A stretch of DNA of 64,000 nt from Roseinatronobacter thiooxidans (GTDB lineage Bacteria > Pseudomonadota > Alphaproteobacteria > Rhodobacterales > Rhodobacteraceae). Made by a program: the position numbers and the translations under genes. The notes under the pieces were generated by a model. That model was not told the DNA's origin. It saw nothing but the letters and a program-made list of their open reading frames with translations, and did not search any database. Position 1 is the first letter of the stretch, and each line of letters opens with the position of its first letter. This document shows, piece after piece, positions 37,283 through 46,226 of this stretch. The stretch is from NCBI RefSeq assembly GCF_001870675.1, contig NZ_MEHT01000009.1, forward strand, positions 62,001-126,000, written 5' to 3'.

Positions 37283-37297
37283 GAACAATAAGCGAAC
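37283..37297 (-). promoter_or_regulatory. LexA (SOS) box upstream of the photolyase gene
   Basis: GAAC-AATAAGC-GAAC, that is GTTC-N7-GTTC on the minus strand, the same consensus as the recA boxes. It lies 44 bases before the photolyase start and just upstream of a TTGACC -35-like hexamer at 37305-37310. Confidence 0.65.
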
Positions 37298-37340
37298 ATA
37301 TTGCTTGACCCTACAGGGGCAGGCGATATGTATCGGGGCT

Positions 37341-38879
37341 ATGTCACACCTATCCTGCCCCCCGGTTCTGGTCTGGTTCAAACGCGATCTGCGCGTGTCC
37401 GATCACCCTGCGCTGGCGGCGGCAGGCAGTCATATCCTCCCGGTCTATATTATCGAGCCGGAGTACTGGGCGCTGCCCGACACCTCGGCGCGGCAATGGG
37501 CCTTCACAGCCGAGGCATTGGAGAGCCTGCGCGCCGATCTGGCCAGTTTGGGCCAGCCCTTGATCATTCGCATGGGCGATGCGGTCACGGAACTGGCGCG
37601 CCTGTGCAAGGCGCACCGGATCACGCAGATGATCAGCCATGAAGAAACCGGCAATGGCTGGACCTATGCGCGCGACAAACGTGTGGCGGCTTGGGCGTCA
37701 GGCGCGGGGGTGCAGTGGCAGGAACTGCCGCAATCGGGCGTTATGCGCAGGCTGCGCTCTCGGGACGGGTGGCAGGGCCAGCGCAACGCCTTCATGCGCC
37801 GCGCCCCCGCAGACCCGCCGCAACCCCTTGCCCCCATTGCGCGCGAATTGCCGACATTGGAACGCCTGCCAGATGCCCGCGCGCTGCGCCTTGCGCCAGA
37901 CCCGTGCCCGCACCGCCAGAACGGCAGCAGGGCCGCGGCAGAGCGCGCGATGGACTCGTTCCTGACAGTGCGCGGGGAACGTTACCGCGTGGCCATGTCC
38001 TCGCCCCTGACGGCTGAACGCGCCTGTTCGCGCCTGTCGCCCTATCTGGCGCTTGGCGTGTTGTCGGTGCGGCAGGTCGAGCAGGCGCGGCAGGCCGCGC
38101 GTGCAAGCCATCAGGGCGCACCCGACTGGAACGCGGCGCTGAACAGTTTTGCCAAGCGGCTGGCATGGCGCGATCATTTCATCCAGAAACTGGAAGATGA
38201 ACCTGCAATCGAACACCGTTGCCTGCACCCCGCGCATGAAGGGCTGCGCCCCCGCGCGCCTGACCCGCTTTTATTGCAGGCATGGGAAAGGGGCGAGACA
38301 GGCATGCCCTTTGTCGATGCCTGCATGCGCTATCTGCGCGCAACAGGCTGGCTGAATTTCCGGATGCGCGCGATGCTGATGTCATTCGCCAGCTATCACC
38401 TGTGGCTGGACTGGCGCGCAACCGGCCCTGTGCTGGCAAGGCTGTTCACGGATTACGAACCGGGCATTCACTGGTCACAGGTGCAGATGCAATCTGGCAC
38501 CACCGGAATCAACACGATCCGCATCTATAACCCCATCAAGCAAAGCATCGACCAAGACCCAAGCGGCCAATTCATCCGCCGCTGGGTGCCGGAACTGGCG
38601 CAAGTGCCTGCCGCGCATCTGCATATGCCCTGGACTTGGGGCGAGGGGGCGGCAAGCCTGCGCTACCCCGCGCCGGTTGTGGATATCGCGCAGGCAGGCG
38701 CGCGGGCGCGCGATGCGCTGTGGGGCTTGCGGCAGCAATCGGGGTTTCGGGATGTGGCGCAGGCGGTAGCGCATAAACACGCCTCGCGCGCGCGCGGCAC
38801 AGACCGATCCAGCGCCGCGACGATGCGGCTTGCGCGGCGCAAAGCACCGCATCCAGACCAGTTGAGCCTTGATCTGTAG
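37341..38879 (+). CDS. Cryptochrome/DNA photolyase family flavoprotein
   Basis: 512 residues. The N-terminal antenna domain starts [17 protein letters not shown] (about 8-25). The FAD-binding helical domain carries [51 protein letters not shown] and the FAD-contacting [14 protein letters not shown]. The [16 protein letters not shown] region differs from the canonical CPD-photolyase SASAGTDAQ-type string, so it could be a repair enzyme or a photoreceptor. The start has only a weak ribosome site. A LexA box upstream argues for a DNA-repair role. Confidence 0.88.
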   Translation: MSHLSCPPVLVWFKRDLRVSDHPALAAAGSHILPVYIIEPEYWALPDTSARQWAFTAEALESLRADLASLGQPLIIRMGDAVTELARLCKAHRITQMISHEETGNGWTYARDKRVAAWASGAGVQWQELPQSGVMRRLRSRDGWQGQRNAFMRRAPADPPQPLAPIARELPTLERLPDARALRLAPDPCPHRQNGSRAAAERAMDSFLTVRGERYRVAMSSPLTAERACSRLSPYLALGVLSVRQVEQARQAARASHQGAPDWNAALNSFAKRLAWRDHFIQKLEDEPAIEHRCLHPAHEGLRPRAPDPLLLQAWERGETGMPFVDACMRYLRATGWLNFRMRAMLMSFASYHLWLDWRATGPVLARLFTDYEPGIHWSQVQMQSGTTGINTIRIYNPIKQSIDQDPSGQFIRRWVPELAQVPAAHLHMPWTWGEGAASLRYPAPVVDIAQAGARARDALWGLRQQSGFRDVAQAVAHKHASRARGTDRSSAATMRLARRKAPHPDQLSLDL

Positions 38880-38909
38880 GCCGCCGCATAAATAACGCGA
38901 ACTTCGCCC

Positions 38910-38940
38910 TTGACCTTCCACAAGCTGGAAGCCCCATATA
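38910..38940 (+). promoter_or_regulatory. CueR-type copper-responsive promoter of copA
   Basis: TTGACC and CATATA are separated by 19 bases, the over-long spacer typical of MerR-family activation. The spacer contains the dyad CTTCCA-CAAGC-TGGAAG (38915-38931), matching the CueR operator pattern. It precedes copA by 32 bases. Confidence 0.85.
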
Positions 38941-38971
38941 GCGTGGGCAGGACAAAGGATGCAGAACAGCC

Positions 38972-41458
38972 ATGCTAATGACGAACACCGCCCATGATCT
39001 GGAAGAACGCAGATTTCCCCTTGGAAACATGAGTTGCGCGGGCTGTGTGCGCCGTGCGGAAACCGCGCTTGCCGCGATTCCCGGTGTGTCTGATCCGTCT
39101 GTCAACCTTGCCACGCATGAAGCGCGCGTGATGATCTCGCCTTCGGTTGATATGGAGGAAGTGCGCAAAGCGATGCAGCGCGCGGGTTATCCGCTGCGTG
39201 TGTCGCAGATTGAACTGTCGCTGGAAGGAATGAGCTGCGCATCCTGCGTGCGCCGCGTCGAGGCAGCCTTGCAAGCGCAACCGGGCGTGCTGCGCGCAAC
39301 TGTCAATCTGGCCACCAGCCGCGCGCAGATTGAACATATTGCAGGGCAGGGCGACCCTTTGGCGCTGGCGGCGGCGGCCAGCGCGGCGGGCTACCCTGCC
39401 ACAGTTCTGGGCGACGGGGCAGAAGCCGAAGACCCCCAGATGCGCCACCACGCCGAAGCGCAGGGGCTGCGCGGCGCACTGATACTGGCGGCAGCCCTGA
39501 CCTTGCCGGTGTTCATTCTGGAAATGGGCGGGCATATCGTGCCTGCCTTTCACCATTGGCTGCACCACCAGATTGGCATGCAAACCCTGTGGATCATCCA
39601 GTTTGTGCTGACAACTGCGGTGCTGGCCGGGCCGGGGCGGCGGTTCTACACCACCGGCCTGCCCGCATTGATGCGCGGCGCGCCGGATATGAACAGCCTT
39701 GTCGCTATCGGCACGCTGGCGGCATGGGCCTATTCCGTGATTGCCACATTCGCGCCCGCCCTGCTGCCCGAAACCGCCCGCGCGGTCTATTTCGAGGCGG
39801 CGGCGGTGATTGTCACGCTTATCCTGCTGGGCCGCTGGCTGGAGGCACGCGCCAAGGGCCGCACGGGTGCCGCCATCGCGCGGCTGGTGGGCATGCAACC
39901 GCGTGTGGCGCGGGTGGTGCGTGAGGGCCAGATGGTCGAGATTTCGATTGATGATCTGCGCGCGGGCGACATCGTGCAACTGCGCCCAGGAGAGCGGATA
40001 CCGGCCGATGGCACGCTAAGTTCAGGCGAGGCGATTATAGATGAAAGCATGATCACCGGAGAGCCTATTCCTGTTACCAAACACGAAGGTGCCAAGGTCA
40101 TCGGCGGTACGGTCAATGGCGCAGGCGCGTTTCGCATGACCGTTTCGCACACAGGGGCCGATACAGTTCTGTCGCAGATCATCCGCATGGTCGAAAGCGC
40201 GCAGGGGGCAAAGCTGCCGGTGCAGGCGCTGGTGGACAGCGTGACAATGGTGTTTGTCCCTGTCGTCATCGGGGTTGCCGTGTTGACAGTGCTGGTCTGG
40301 TTGCTGTTCGGGCCTGACCTGACATTCGCGCTGGTGGCGGGTGTGTCGGTTCTGATCATTGCCTGCCCTTGTGCCATGGGCTTGGCCACGCCCACATCTG
40401 TGATGGTGGGCACGGGACGGGCGGCGGAATTGGGCGTGTTGTTCCGCAAGGGGACTGCGCTGCAACTTCTCGACAAGGTGCAGATCGTGGCCTTTGACAA
40501 AACCGGCACCCTGACCGAAGGGCGCCCCATCCTGACCGATCTGGAAACCACGCCTGCATGGTCGAATGAAGACGCCCTGAGGCTGGCAGCCGCGATGGAG
40601 CAAACCTCGGAACACCCGATCGCGCGGGCAATTCTGACCAAGGCCGAAGAACAGGGCCTGTCCTTGCCAGAGGTTACAGGTTTCAAGTCACTTACAGGCC
40701 TTGGTGTGCGGGGCCAGATCAAGGGCCAGCAGGTTCTTTTGGGCGCGGCGCGGCTGATGGCGCAGGATGGGGTTGATATATCCCCCCTGACGGACAAGGC
40801 GCAAAGCATGGCGCAGGCGGGGCGCAGCCCGCTATACTTGGCCGTTGATGGCCAGCTTGCCGCGCTGCTGGCCGTGGCCGACAAGGCGAAACCCGGCGCG
40901 CGCGCGATGATTGCCGCGCTGAAAGCGCAAGGCGTGCGCGTGGCGATGATCTCGGGCGATGCGAAAGCGGCGGCAGAAGCCATCGGGCAGGAATTGGGAA
41001 TTGACGAGATCGTGGCCGAGGTTATGCCAAAGGGCAAGGTAGACGCCCTGCAAAACCTGCGCGCAAGCGGGGGCAAGCTGGCTTTCGTGGGCGACGGAAT
41101 AAATGACGCGCCCGCTTTGGCCGAGGCGGATGTGGGCATCGCCATCGGCACCGGCACCGATGTGGCCGTGGAAACTGCCGATGTGGTGCTGATTTCCGGC
41201 GCACCAGAGGCAGTGTTGACAGCACTTGGCGTTTCGCGCCAGACCATGCGCAACATCCGCCAAAACCTGTTTTGGGCCTTTGCCTATAACACGGCGCTAA
41301 TCCCCGTTGCCGCCGGTGTGCTGTATCCTGCATTCGGCCTGATGCTGTCACCAATGTTGGCCGCGGGGGCTATGGCATTCAGTTCGGTTTGCGTGTTGTC
41401 CAATGCGCTGCGCTTGCGCTACATGGCACCGCACCGCTTGAAAGGAACCGCAGCATGA
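38972..41458 (+). CDS. copA: Copper-exporting P1B-type ATPase
   Basis: 828 residues. Two N-terminal heavy-metal domains carry GNMSCAGC (about 18-25) and GMSCASC (about 85-91). The membrane Cys-Pro-Cys is at 465-467 (IACPCAMGLATPTS). The phosphorylation site is Asp509 in DKTGTLTEG, the ATP-site HP motif is SEHPIARA, and the hinge is VGDGINDAPAL. The pump exports Cu(I) from the cytosol. The stop overlaps the cueR start (ATGA) and a CueR-type promoter lies upstream, so copA-cueR is an autoregulated operon. Confidence 0.96.
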   Translation: MLMTNTAHDLEERRFPLGNMSCAGCVRRAETALAAIPGVSDPSVNLATHEARVMISPSVDMEEVRKAMQRAGYPLRVSQIELSLEGMSCASCVRRVEAALQAQPGVLRATVNLATSRAQIEHIAGQGDPLALAAAASAAGYPATVLGDGAEAEDPQMRHHAEAQGLRGALILAAALTLPVFILEMGGHIVPAFHHWLHHQIGMQTLWIIQFVLTTAVLAGPGRRFYTTGLPALMRGAPDMNSLVAIGTLAAWAYSVIATFAPALLPETARAVYFEAAAVIVTLILLGRWLEARAKGRTGAAIARLVGMQPRVARVVREGQMVEISIDDLRAGDIVQLRPGERIPADGTLSSGEAIIDESMITGEPIPVTKHEGAKVIGGTVNGAGAFRMTVSHTGADTVLSQIIRMVESAQGAKLPVQALVDSVTMVFVPVVIGVAVLTVLVWLLFGPDLTFALVAGVSVLIIACPCAMGLATPTSVMVGTGRAAELGVLFRKGTALQLLDKVQIVAFDKTGTLTEGRPILTDLETTPAWSNEDALRLAAAMEQTSEHPIARAILTKAEEQGLSLPEVTGFKSLTGLGVRGQIKGQQVLLGAARLMAQDGVDISPLTDKAQSMAQAGRSPLYLAVDGQLAALLAVADKAKPGARAMIAALKAQGVRVAMISGDAKAAAEAIGQELGIDEIVAEVMPKGKVDALQNLRASGGKLAFVGDGINDAPALAEADVGIAIGTGTDVAVETADVVLISGAPEAVLTALGVSRQTMRNIRQNLFWAFAYNTALIPVAAGVLYPAFGLMLSPMLAAGAMAFSSVCVLSNALRLRYMAPHRLKGTAA

Positions 41459-41838
41459 ATATCTCGGAAGTCGGAAAGCGCGCGGGCCTGCCCCCGAAAA
41501 CCATTCGTTTTTACGAAGAGATTGGCCTGATCCTGCCACGACGTGACACCAACGGCTACCGCATCTTCTCGGAATCCGACTTGCACAGGCTGGCATTTCT
41601 ACGGCGTGCGCGCGCACTTGGGTTTTCTGTGCAGGAATGCCGCCAGCTTTTGGCGCTGTATAATGACGAAACCCGCGCAAGTGCGGATGTGAAAGCGCTG
41701 GCACGCGAACATATGGCGCGGATTGACAAGCAACTGGAAGAACTGGCCCAGATGCGCAGCACTTTGGCTGATCTGATAGAATCCTGTGCAGGCGACAACC
41801 GGCCTGATTGCCCCATTCTGCGCGATCTTGCACAGTAA
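41455..41838 (+). CDS. cueR: Cu(I)-responsive transcriptional regulator CueR (MerR family)
   Basis: 127 residues. The N-terminal winged helix is MNISEVGKRAGLPPKTIRFYEEIGLI; a dimerisation helix spans about 75-108. The metal loop has Cys111 and Cys119 with seven residues between, the CueR spacing for Cu(I)/Ag(I). Start overlaps the copA stop by four bases. It would activate the 19-bp-spacer promoter upstream of copA. Confidence 0.94.
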   Translation: MNISEVGKRAGLPPKTIRFYEEIGLILPRRDTNGYRIFSESDLHRLAFLRRARALGFSVQECRQLLALYNDETRASADVKALAREHMARIDKQLEELAQMRSTLADLIESCAGDNRPDCPILRDLAQ

Positions 41839-41866
41839 GGGCAGGGCGGGTTTGTCCCCGCACCTG

Positions 41867-41904
41867 AAAGCATTTCGGCTTTTGTTAAAACACCGAAACG
41901 CTTT
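41867..41904. terminator. Long hairpin between cueR and the 80-residue gene
   Basis: AAAGC-A-TTTCGG pairs with CCGAAA-C-GCTTT (eleven pairs, one mismatch) around a loop that itself contains TTTTGTTAAAA. It lies between convergent genes and can serve both. Confidence 0.65.
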
Positions 41905-41964
41905 AGCTTTTGTCTTGCCACAATTTCTAACCGGAAAACTCTGTCAACTTTTCCTGAAATCGAC

Positions 41965-42207
41965 TTAGGCGCTGACCAGTTCAGGGTCTTTCGCTTTTGG
42001 TTTTGCAGTCGCGGGTTTTACAGATTTTGCAACAGTGCCAACAGTTTGTTTGATAGCTTCTGCCTCGCGCGCGATATCTGCCGCGCCCTCATGCGGCAGT
42101 TTCTCGGCAAAGGCACCCAAGACGCGCAAATAGGCTTCTTGCTGCTGCTTAAACACTTTCATCCACATGACAGTGCCTTGCATCCACAATGATACCGGGT
42201 CAAACAT
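41965..42207 (-). CDS. Small helical protein, possibly phasin-like (unrecognised)
   Basis: 80 residues. The ATG is preceded by GAGG. The first 60 residues form amphipathic helices (LWMQGTVMWMKVFKQQQEAYLRV, AADIAREAEAIKQTVGTVAKSV). The tail is Lys/Pro/Ala-rich (KPATAKPKAK). The shape recalls granule-associated phasin-type proteins, but there is no clear family signature. Confidence 0.6.
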   Translation of the reverse strand: MFDPVSLWMQGTVMWMKVFKQQQEAYLRVLGAFAEKLPHEGAADIAREAEAIKQTVGTVAKSVKPATAKPKAKDPELVSA

Positions 42208-42532
42208 ATCCTCAACTCCCCCATGAGGCGGCGCGCTTACTGTTGCGCCACAATTTTGATGTGCTCAAAGCGCGATCGTGATGCACTTAGCATATGCTCT
42301 GCAACGGATATGTGACGCGCGTTGAAACTTACAACCCGCAACGCAAATTCGTTATCGCAATCATACGCTTGTTACAAAATTACAGGGCTAAAGGTCTGTA
42401 TGTCAAAGCACCAAGAATTTGCTCGGCCTATATCCGCGCATTTGCTTATACTTTAATCAACTCTGCTGCGGAATGATCTGAATCATTATAACAAACTTCC
42501 CAGACCCCTGCGCCAAGCGGCACATGCCGCGC
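42208..42532. other. AT-richer non-coding gap upstream of ftsB
   Basis: 325 bases without a convincing gene. A 60-codon plus-strand frame exists but lacks a ribosome site and has atypical codon use. A small AATGAT-CTGA-ATCATT hairpin at 42472-42487 lies downstream of ftsB on its strand and may be its 3' end. Confidence 0.4.
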
Positions 42533-42829
42533 TTAGCGGATGATAATCTCATCGGGCCGCGCCAGCCCCAGAACAGAGCGTGCGCGTTCATCCAGCAAAT
42601 CAAGGTCCAGAAAATCATCCGACAGACGCCGCGTGCGGTTCTCGACTTCGGCCAGTTCCACACGCAGCCTGTCGCGTTGGGCTTGCAGGCCGGTGATTTC
42701 AGCCTCGATCTGCACACGGTTGAACAGCCCGAACGCGCCCTGCACAGCGGCAAAGGTAAAATACAATCCCAAGACGATTGCAGTGCCAAAGTAAAACAAC
42801 GGGCCAATCGCCGGTGTGCTGCGCTTCAT
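42533..42829 (-). CDS. ftsB: Septum formation initiator protein (FtsB/DivIC family)
   Basis: 98 residues. One membrane helix lies at about 10-30, followed by a coiled coil (RVQIEAEITGLQAQRDRLRV, ELAEVENRTRRLSDD) and the conserved tail DLLDERARSVLGLARPDEIII. This is the FtsB/DivIC layout; the protein bridges early and late division proteins in the inner membrane. The start was set at the ATG just before the membrane helix. Confidence 0.88.
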   Translation of the reverse strand: MKRSTPAIGPLFYFGTAIVLGLYFTFAAVQGAFGLFNRVQIEAEITGLQAQRDRLRVELAEVENRTRRLSDDFLDLDLLDERARSVLGLARPDEIIIR

Positions 42830-42930
42830 GTCTCTGCCTGTACTGCCTTGTGCCGTTTGCGGCGCTATTTTGTTACAGTATGCCACAGGAATCCGGCGGT
42901 GGGAATCCTGTGATGGCAATTTTCACGGCC

Positions 42931-43146
42931 TCAGCCCAGAAAAATCCCGACAACCACCATCATCAGGCCCAGGGTCGAGATTGCCAGCGCGCCGAAATTC
43001 ATGATGACGGCCTTTTGCATGCGGGCGCGCATTTCGGTGTCGTCCAACACCTGCTTGCGCAGCTTCATGACATAGACAATGCACCAGCCAAGGCCAGCGA
43101 CACCGGCCAGCGAAATCGCGGCCCCGATCCAGATCAATGCGTCCAT
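42931..43146 (-). CDS. Small two-helix membrane protein
   Basis: 71 residues with membrane helices at about 3-26 and 48-70 joined by a charged loop (KLRKQVLDDTEMRARMQKA). No family recognised, although similar short proteins follow pgk in related bacteria. It starts six bases after the pgk stop, so it is almost certainly cotranscribed with pgk. Confidence 0.8.
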   Translation of the reverse strand: MDALIWIGAAISLAGVAGLGWCIVYVMKLRKQVLDDTEMRARMQKAVIMNFGALAISTLGLMMVVVGIFLG

Positions 43147-43152
43147 ATATCG

Positions 43153-44346
43153 TTACTCTTTTTCAAGGGCGGCGACACCGGGCAGTGTCTTGCCTTCCAT
43201 CCATTCCAGAAACGCGCCGCCCGCGGTCGAGATATAGCTAAAGCCCGCGCCGGCACCGGCCTTGTTCAGCGCGGCCACTGTGTCGCCGCCACCTGCAACC
43301 GAAGTCAGCTTGCCGTCTTGGGTCAAACGCGCGGCCTCTAGTGCTGCGGCATTGGTCGCGGCGTCGAAAGGCGCAATCTCGAATGCGCCCAAGGGGCCAT
43401 TCCACACCAGCGTGCGGCATTGTGCAAACACCTCTGCAATCGCGGCCACACTGTCTGGGCCTGCGTCAAGGATCATCGCATCTGCCGGGCAGTGATCGGC
43501 TGGCAGTACCTCATGCGGGGCATGGGCGGCAAATTCGCGCGCAACCACAATATCAACCGGCAGATGCAGGGTGCACCCTGCTTCCTGCGCCTTGTCCATG
43601 ATCTCGCGCGCCGTGTCGGCCATGTCGCGCTCGGCCAGAGAGGTGCCGATCTCCAGCCCCTTGGCCACCAGAAAGGTGTTTGCCATGCCGCCACCGATGA
43701 TCAGGTGATCGACCTTTTTAATAAGGTTGGCCAGCAGTTCCAGCTTGCTGGACACTTTCGCCCCGCCCACCACTGCGGCAACCGGACGGGCAGGGGCCTC
43801 TAGGGCCGCTTCCAGCGCCTTGAGTTCCGCTTCCATCAGCCGCCCCGCACAGGCAGGGCGCAGATGGGCAATCCCCTCGGTCGAGGCATGGGCGCGATGC
43901 GCGGCTGAAAACGCGTCATTCACATAAAAATCGCCCAAAGCCGCCATCGAGGCTGCCAGCAATTTGTCATTCTTCTCTTCGCCCGCGTGAAAGCGCGTAT
44001 TTTCCAGCAAGGCCACATCGCCTGCTTCCATCGCGCCGACAACTTTTTTGGCAGGACCGCCAATGCAATCCTCGGCAAAGGCCACAGGCTGCCCAAGCGC
44101 TGCTTCCAGCGCGGGCAGCACCACCGATAGCGACATTTCAGGCACGCGCACGCCCTTGGGGCGGCCGAAATGGGCCAGCAACACAACTTTACCCCCCGCC
44201 TTGGTAATGTGGCGGATGGTTGGGACGATCCGCGCGATCCGCGTGGCATCGGTGACGGTGCCGTTTTCAACAGGCACATTGATATCCACGCGCACCAATG
44301 CCGTTTTGCCCGCGAACTCCATGTCATCAAGTGTCTTGAACGCCAT
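43153..44346 (-). CDS. pgk: Phosphoglycerate kinase
   Basis: 397 residues. The substrate-binding N-terminal part has [20 protein letters not shown] and [13 protein letters not shown]; the nucleotide side has [24 protein letters not shown] and [11 protein letters not shown]. The enzyme transfers phosphate between 1,3-bisphosphoglycerate and ADP. The ATG with GGTGGAG upstream is preferred over a start 20 codons earlier. Confidence 0.97.
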   Translation of the reverse strand: MAFKTLDDMEFAGKTALVRVDINVPVENGTVTDATRIARIVPTIRHITKAGGKVVLLAHFGRPKGVRVPEMSLSVVLPALEAALGQPVAFAEDCIGGPAKKVVGAMEAGDVALLENTRFHAGEEKNDKLLAASMAALGDFYVNDAFSAAHRAHASTEGIAHLRPACAGRLMEAELKALEAALEAPARPVAAVVGGAKVSSKLELLANLIKKVDHLIIGGGMANTFLVAKGLEIGTSLAERDMADTAREIMDKAQEAGCTLHLPVDIVVAREFAAHAPHEVLPADHCPADAMILDAGPDSVAAIAEVFAQCRTLVWNGPLGAFEIAPFDAATNAAALEAARLTQDGKLTSVAGGGDTVAALNKAGAGAGFSYISTAGGAFLEWMEGKTLPGVAALEKE

Positions 44347-44487
44347 AGCACTCCACCTTTCCACCAACTCTGACGCTATGTCGCGCGAATCCATGGGCAG
44401 GGTCAATGGGCTGCGGCGTCAACAGGGGTTTTCCTGCGCGGCGCGGCACAGTAGACTGCGCGTCATTGAAGAGTACAGGAGCGCCAC

Positions 44488-44994
44488 ATGGCCGAGATCA
44501 AAGACCCCGAAAACACCATTCTGATAGAGCTGAAATCCGGCACTGTCGCAATCGAGCTGCTGCCCGATATCGCGCCGGGCCATTGCGCACGCATGAAGGA
44601 ACTGGCCCGCGCCGGTGCCTATGACAATGTCGTTTTTCACCGCGTGATCGAAGGGTTCATGGCGCAGACGGGCGATGTGGCCAATGGCAACACCGAAAAA
44701 GATTTCGACATTCGTCGCGCCGGTACCGGCGGGTCGGACCTGCCAAACCTGAAGGCAGAGTTTTCGGGCGTGCCGCATGATCGGGGAACGTTGGGGGCCG
44801 CGCGCTCGCAAAATCCTGACAGCGCCAACAGCCAGTTCTTCATCAACTTTGGCGACAACCATTTCCTGAACCGCCAATACACCGTCTATGGCCGCGTGAT
44901 TTCGGGGATGGAGCATGTTGACAGCATCACCCGTGGCGAGCCGCCTGCAAACCCTGACAAGATGATCAGCGTCAAGGTTGCGGCTGATGCGTGA
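44488..44994 (+). CDS. ppiB: Cyclophilin-type peptidyl-prolyl isomerase (cytosolic)
   Basis: 168 residues without a signal peptide. The core FHRVIEGFMAQTGD (about 50-63) contains the catalytic Arg and Phe, and SANSQFFINFGDNHFLNRQYTVYGRV completes the active site. Catalyses Xaa-Pro isomerisation. The stop overlaps the start of a second cyclophilin by eight bases. Confidence 0.95.
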   Translation: MAEIKDPENTILIELKSGTVAIELLPDIAPGHCARMKELARAGAYDNVVFHRVIEGFMAQTGDVANGNTEKDFDIRRAGTGGSDLPNLKAEFSGVPHDRGTLGAARSQNPDSANSQFFINFGDNHFLNRQYTVYGRVISGMEHVDSITRGEPPANPDKMISVKVAADA

Positions 44995-45601
44995 TAAAGT
45001 CATCTTCGCGGGTATCTTTGCGCTTGGCGTTGGTATTCTGGGCGCATCCTATCTGAATGTCATGAGCGTGAACGCCGACACCGCTGTTCCCGAAGATCAC
45101 TCTGGCCCTGTGATGGTGATTGAAACCGCAGGCGAGGCGTCGGGCACAATGCGCATCGCGCTGCGCGACGATCTGGCACCCAATCATGTTGAACGGATTG
45201 TCACATTGGCCGAACAGGGCGCGTATGATGGCGTGGTGTTCCACCGCGTGATCGAAGGGTTCATGGCGCAGACGGGCGATGTGCAGCATGGCCGGCCTGA
45301 CGGAAACCCGCGCATGTGGGGCACCGGCGCATCCGACATGCCGAATCTGGAAGCCGAATTCAACGACCAGTCGTTTGAACGTGGTGTTGTTGGCATGGCG
45401 CGTTCGCAAAGCCCTAACAGTGCGAACAGCCAGTTTTTCATCATGTTCGCGCCCGCACCACATCTGGACGGGCAATATACTGTCGTGGGTCAGCTGATCG
45501 AGGGTTATGACGTGCTGGACGCGATCAAACGCGGCACAGGCGGCAATGGCGCGGTCATTGGCGAACCTGACCGGATGGAACGCGTCACCATTGAACGCTG
45601 A
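44987..45601 (+). CDS. Cyclophilin-type peptidyl-prolyl isomerase, exported or membrane-anchored
   Basis: 204 residues. A hydrophobic N-terminus (about 7-30) acts as signal or anchor, so this paralogue works in the periplasm. The catalytic core VVFHRVIEGFMAQTGDV is identical to that of the upstream gene, and SANSQFFIMFAPAPHLDGQYTVVGQ follows. The two genes overlap, forming a cytosol/periplasm pair that probably arose by duplication. A strong terminator follows. Confidence 0.93.
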   Translation: MRDKVIFAGIFALGVGILGASYLNVMSVNADTAVPEDHSGPVMVIETAGEASGTMRIALRDDLAPNHVERIVTLAEQGAYDGVVFHRVIEGFMAQTGDVQHGRPDGNPRMWGTGASDMPNLEAEFNDQSFERGVVGMARSQSPNSANSQFFIMFAPAPHLDGQYTVVGQLIEGYDVLDAIKRGTGGNGAVIGEPDRMERVTIER

Positions 45602-45607
45602 ACAGGA

Positions 45608-45637
45608 AAAAGGCCGGGGCATTTGCCCCGGCCTTTT
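45608..45637 (+). terminator. Rho-independent terminator after the cyclophilin pair
   Basis: A 12-13-base perfect stem (AAAGGCCGGGGC / GCCCCGGCCTTT) with an ATTT loop ending in TTTT. The A-tract on the 5' side could make it work for the convergent gene too. Confidence 0.88.
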
Positions 45638-45675
45638 GCTTTCGCTCTCAGATCGGCGTGCCGAGCGTCGCGGGA

Positions 45676-46074
45676 TTACTCCTCACCAGCAGTCTCGGTA
45701 AAGCGCGCATCAATCCGTGCGGCCAATTCGGGGTCTACAGTCGCGGCTTCGCCAATGGCGATATATTCTTCAACTGTGATATCGGGCGCATCGTCAACCG
45801 CTTGCAGAATGGCTGCGTCGGCTTCCTGCACAATCGCCATTTGCTGTTCTTCGTCGGTGATACCTTCGAGTTGCGCAATATATGTCTCGCGCGTTTCAGC
45901 CACAGCAAGGGCCGCGACGATAAACGCATCTATCTTGCCGTCTTCCATCGCAATCGCTGACCCCTCTGCCTGCGCGGGGGGCTGCATCTGTGCCGCTGCC
46001 TGCGAAGCCAGAATAGGCGTCACTGCCAGACCGGCGGCAAGGATTGTCGTGCTCAGATAGCGTTTCAGTTCCAT
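45676..46074 (-). CDS. Exported DUF4168-type protein
   Basis: 132 residues from the ATG preceded by AGGAG. Signal peptide about 1-28 (ILASQAAAQ). The mature part is acidic and helical: AMEDGKIDAFIVAALAVAET, YIAQLEGITDEEQQMAIVQEA, ITVEEYIAIGEAATVDPELAARI. This fits DUF4168, a periplasmic family without known function. A start 31 codons upstream would remove the signal and is rejected. Confidence 0.8.
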   Translation of the reverse strand: MELKRYLSTTILAAGLAVTPILASQAAAQMQPPAQAEGSAIAMEDGKIDAFIVAALAVAETRETYIAQLEGITDEEQQMAIVQEADAAILQAVDDAPDITVEEYIAIGEAATVDPELAARIDARFTETAGEE

Positions 46075-46226
46075 GGTATACTCCTGTTGTGGTGGCGATG
46101 TGGAAAGCTTCTCCGCGTCGCTCGCGCTACATCTAGGAATGGGACGGGGGGGATGCAAACGCACCAAGCGGAAATCCGCTTTCTTATAATGGCTTAGGCG
46201 ACGATCCTGCCATAGGCGCGCAGGAT

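Noticed and set aside
36055-37299. 414-codon minus-strand frame opposite the thiolase
   Set aside because: Fully antisense to a thiolase with all catalytic motifs intact.
39787-41256. 489-codon minus-strand frame opposite copA
   Set aside because: Ser/Thr/Ala-rich shadow of the P-type ATPase; no independent support.
42294-42476. 60-codon plus-strand frame in the gap before ftsB
   Set aside because: No ribosome site, low-GC codons unlike neighbouring genes and no recognisable sequence.
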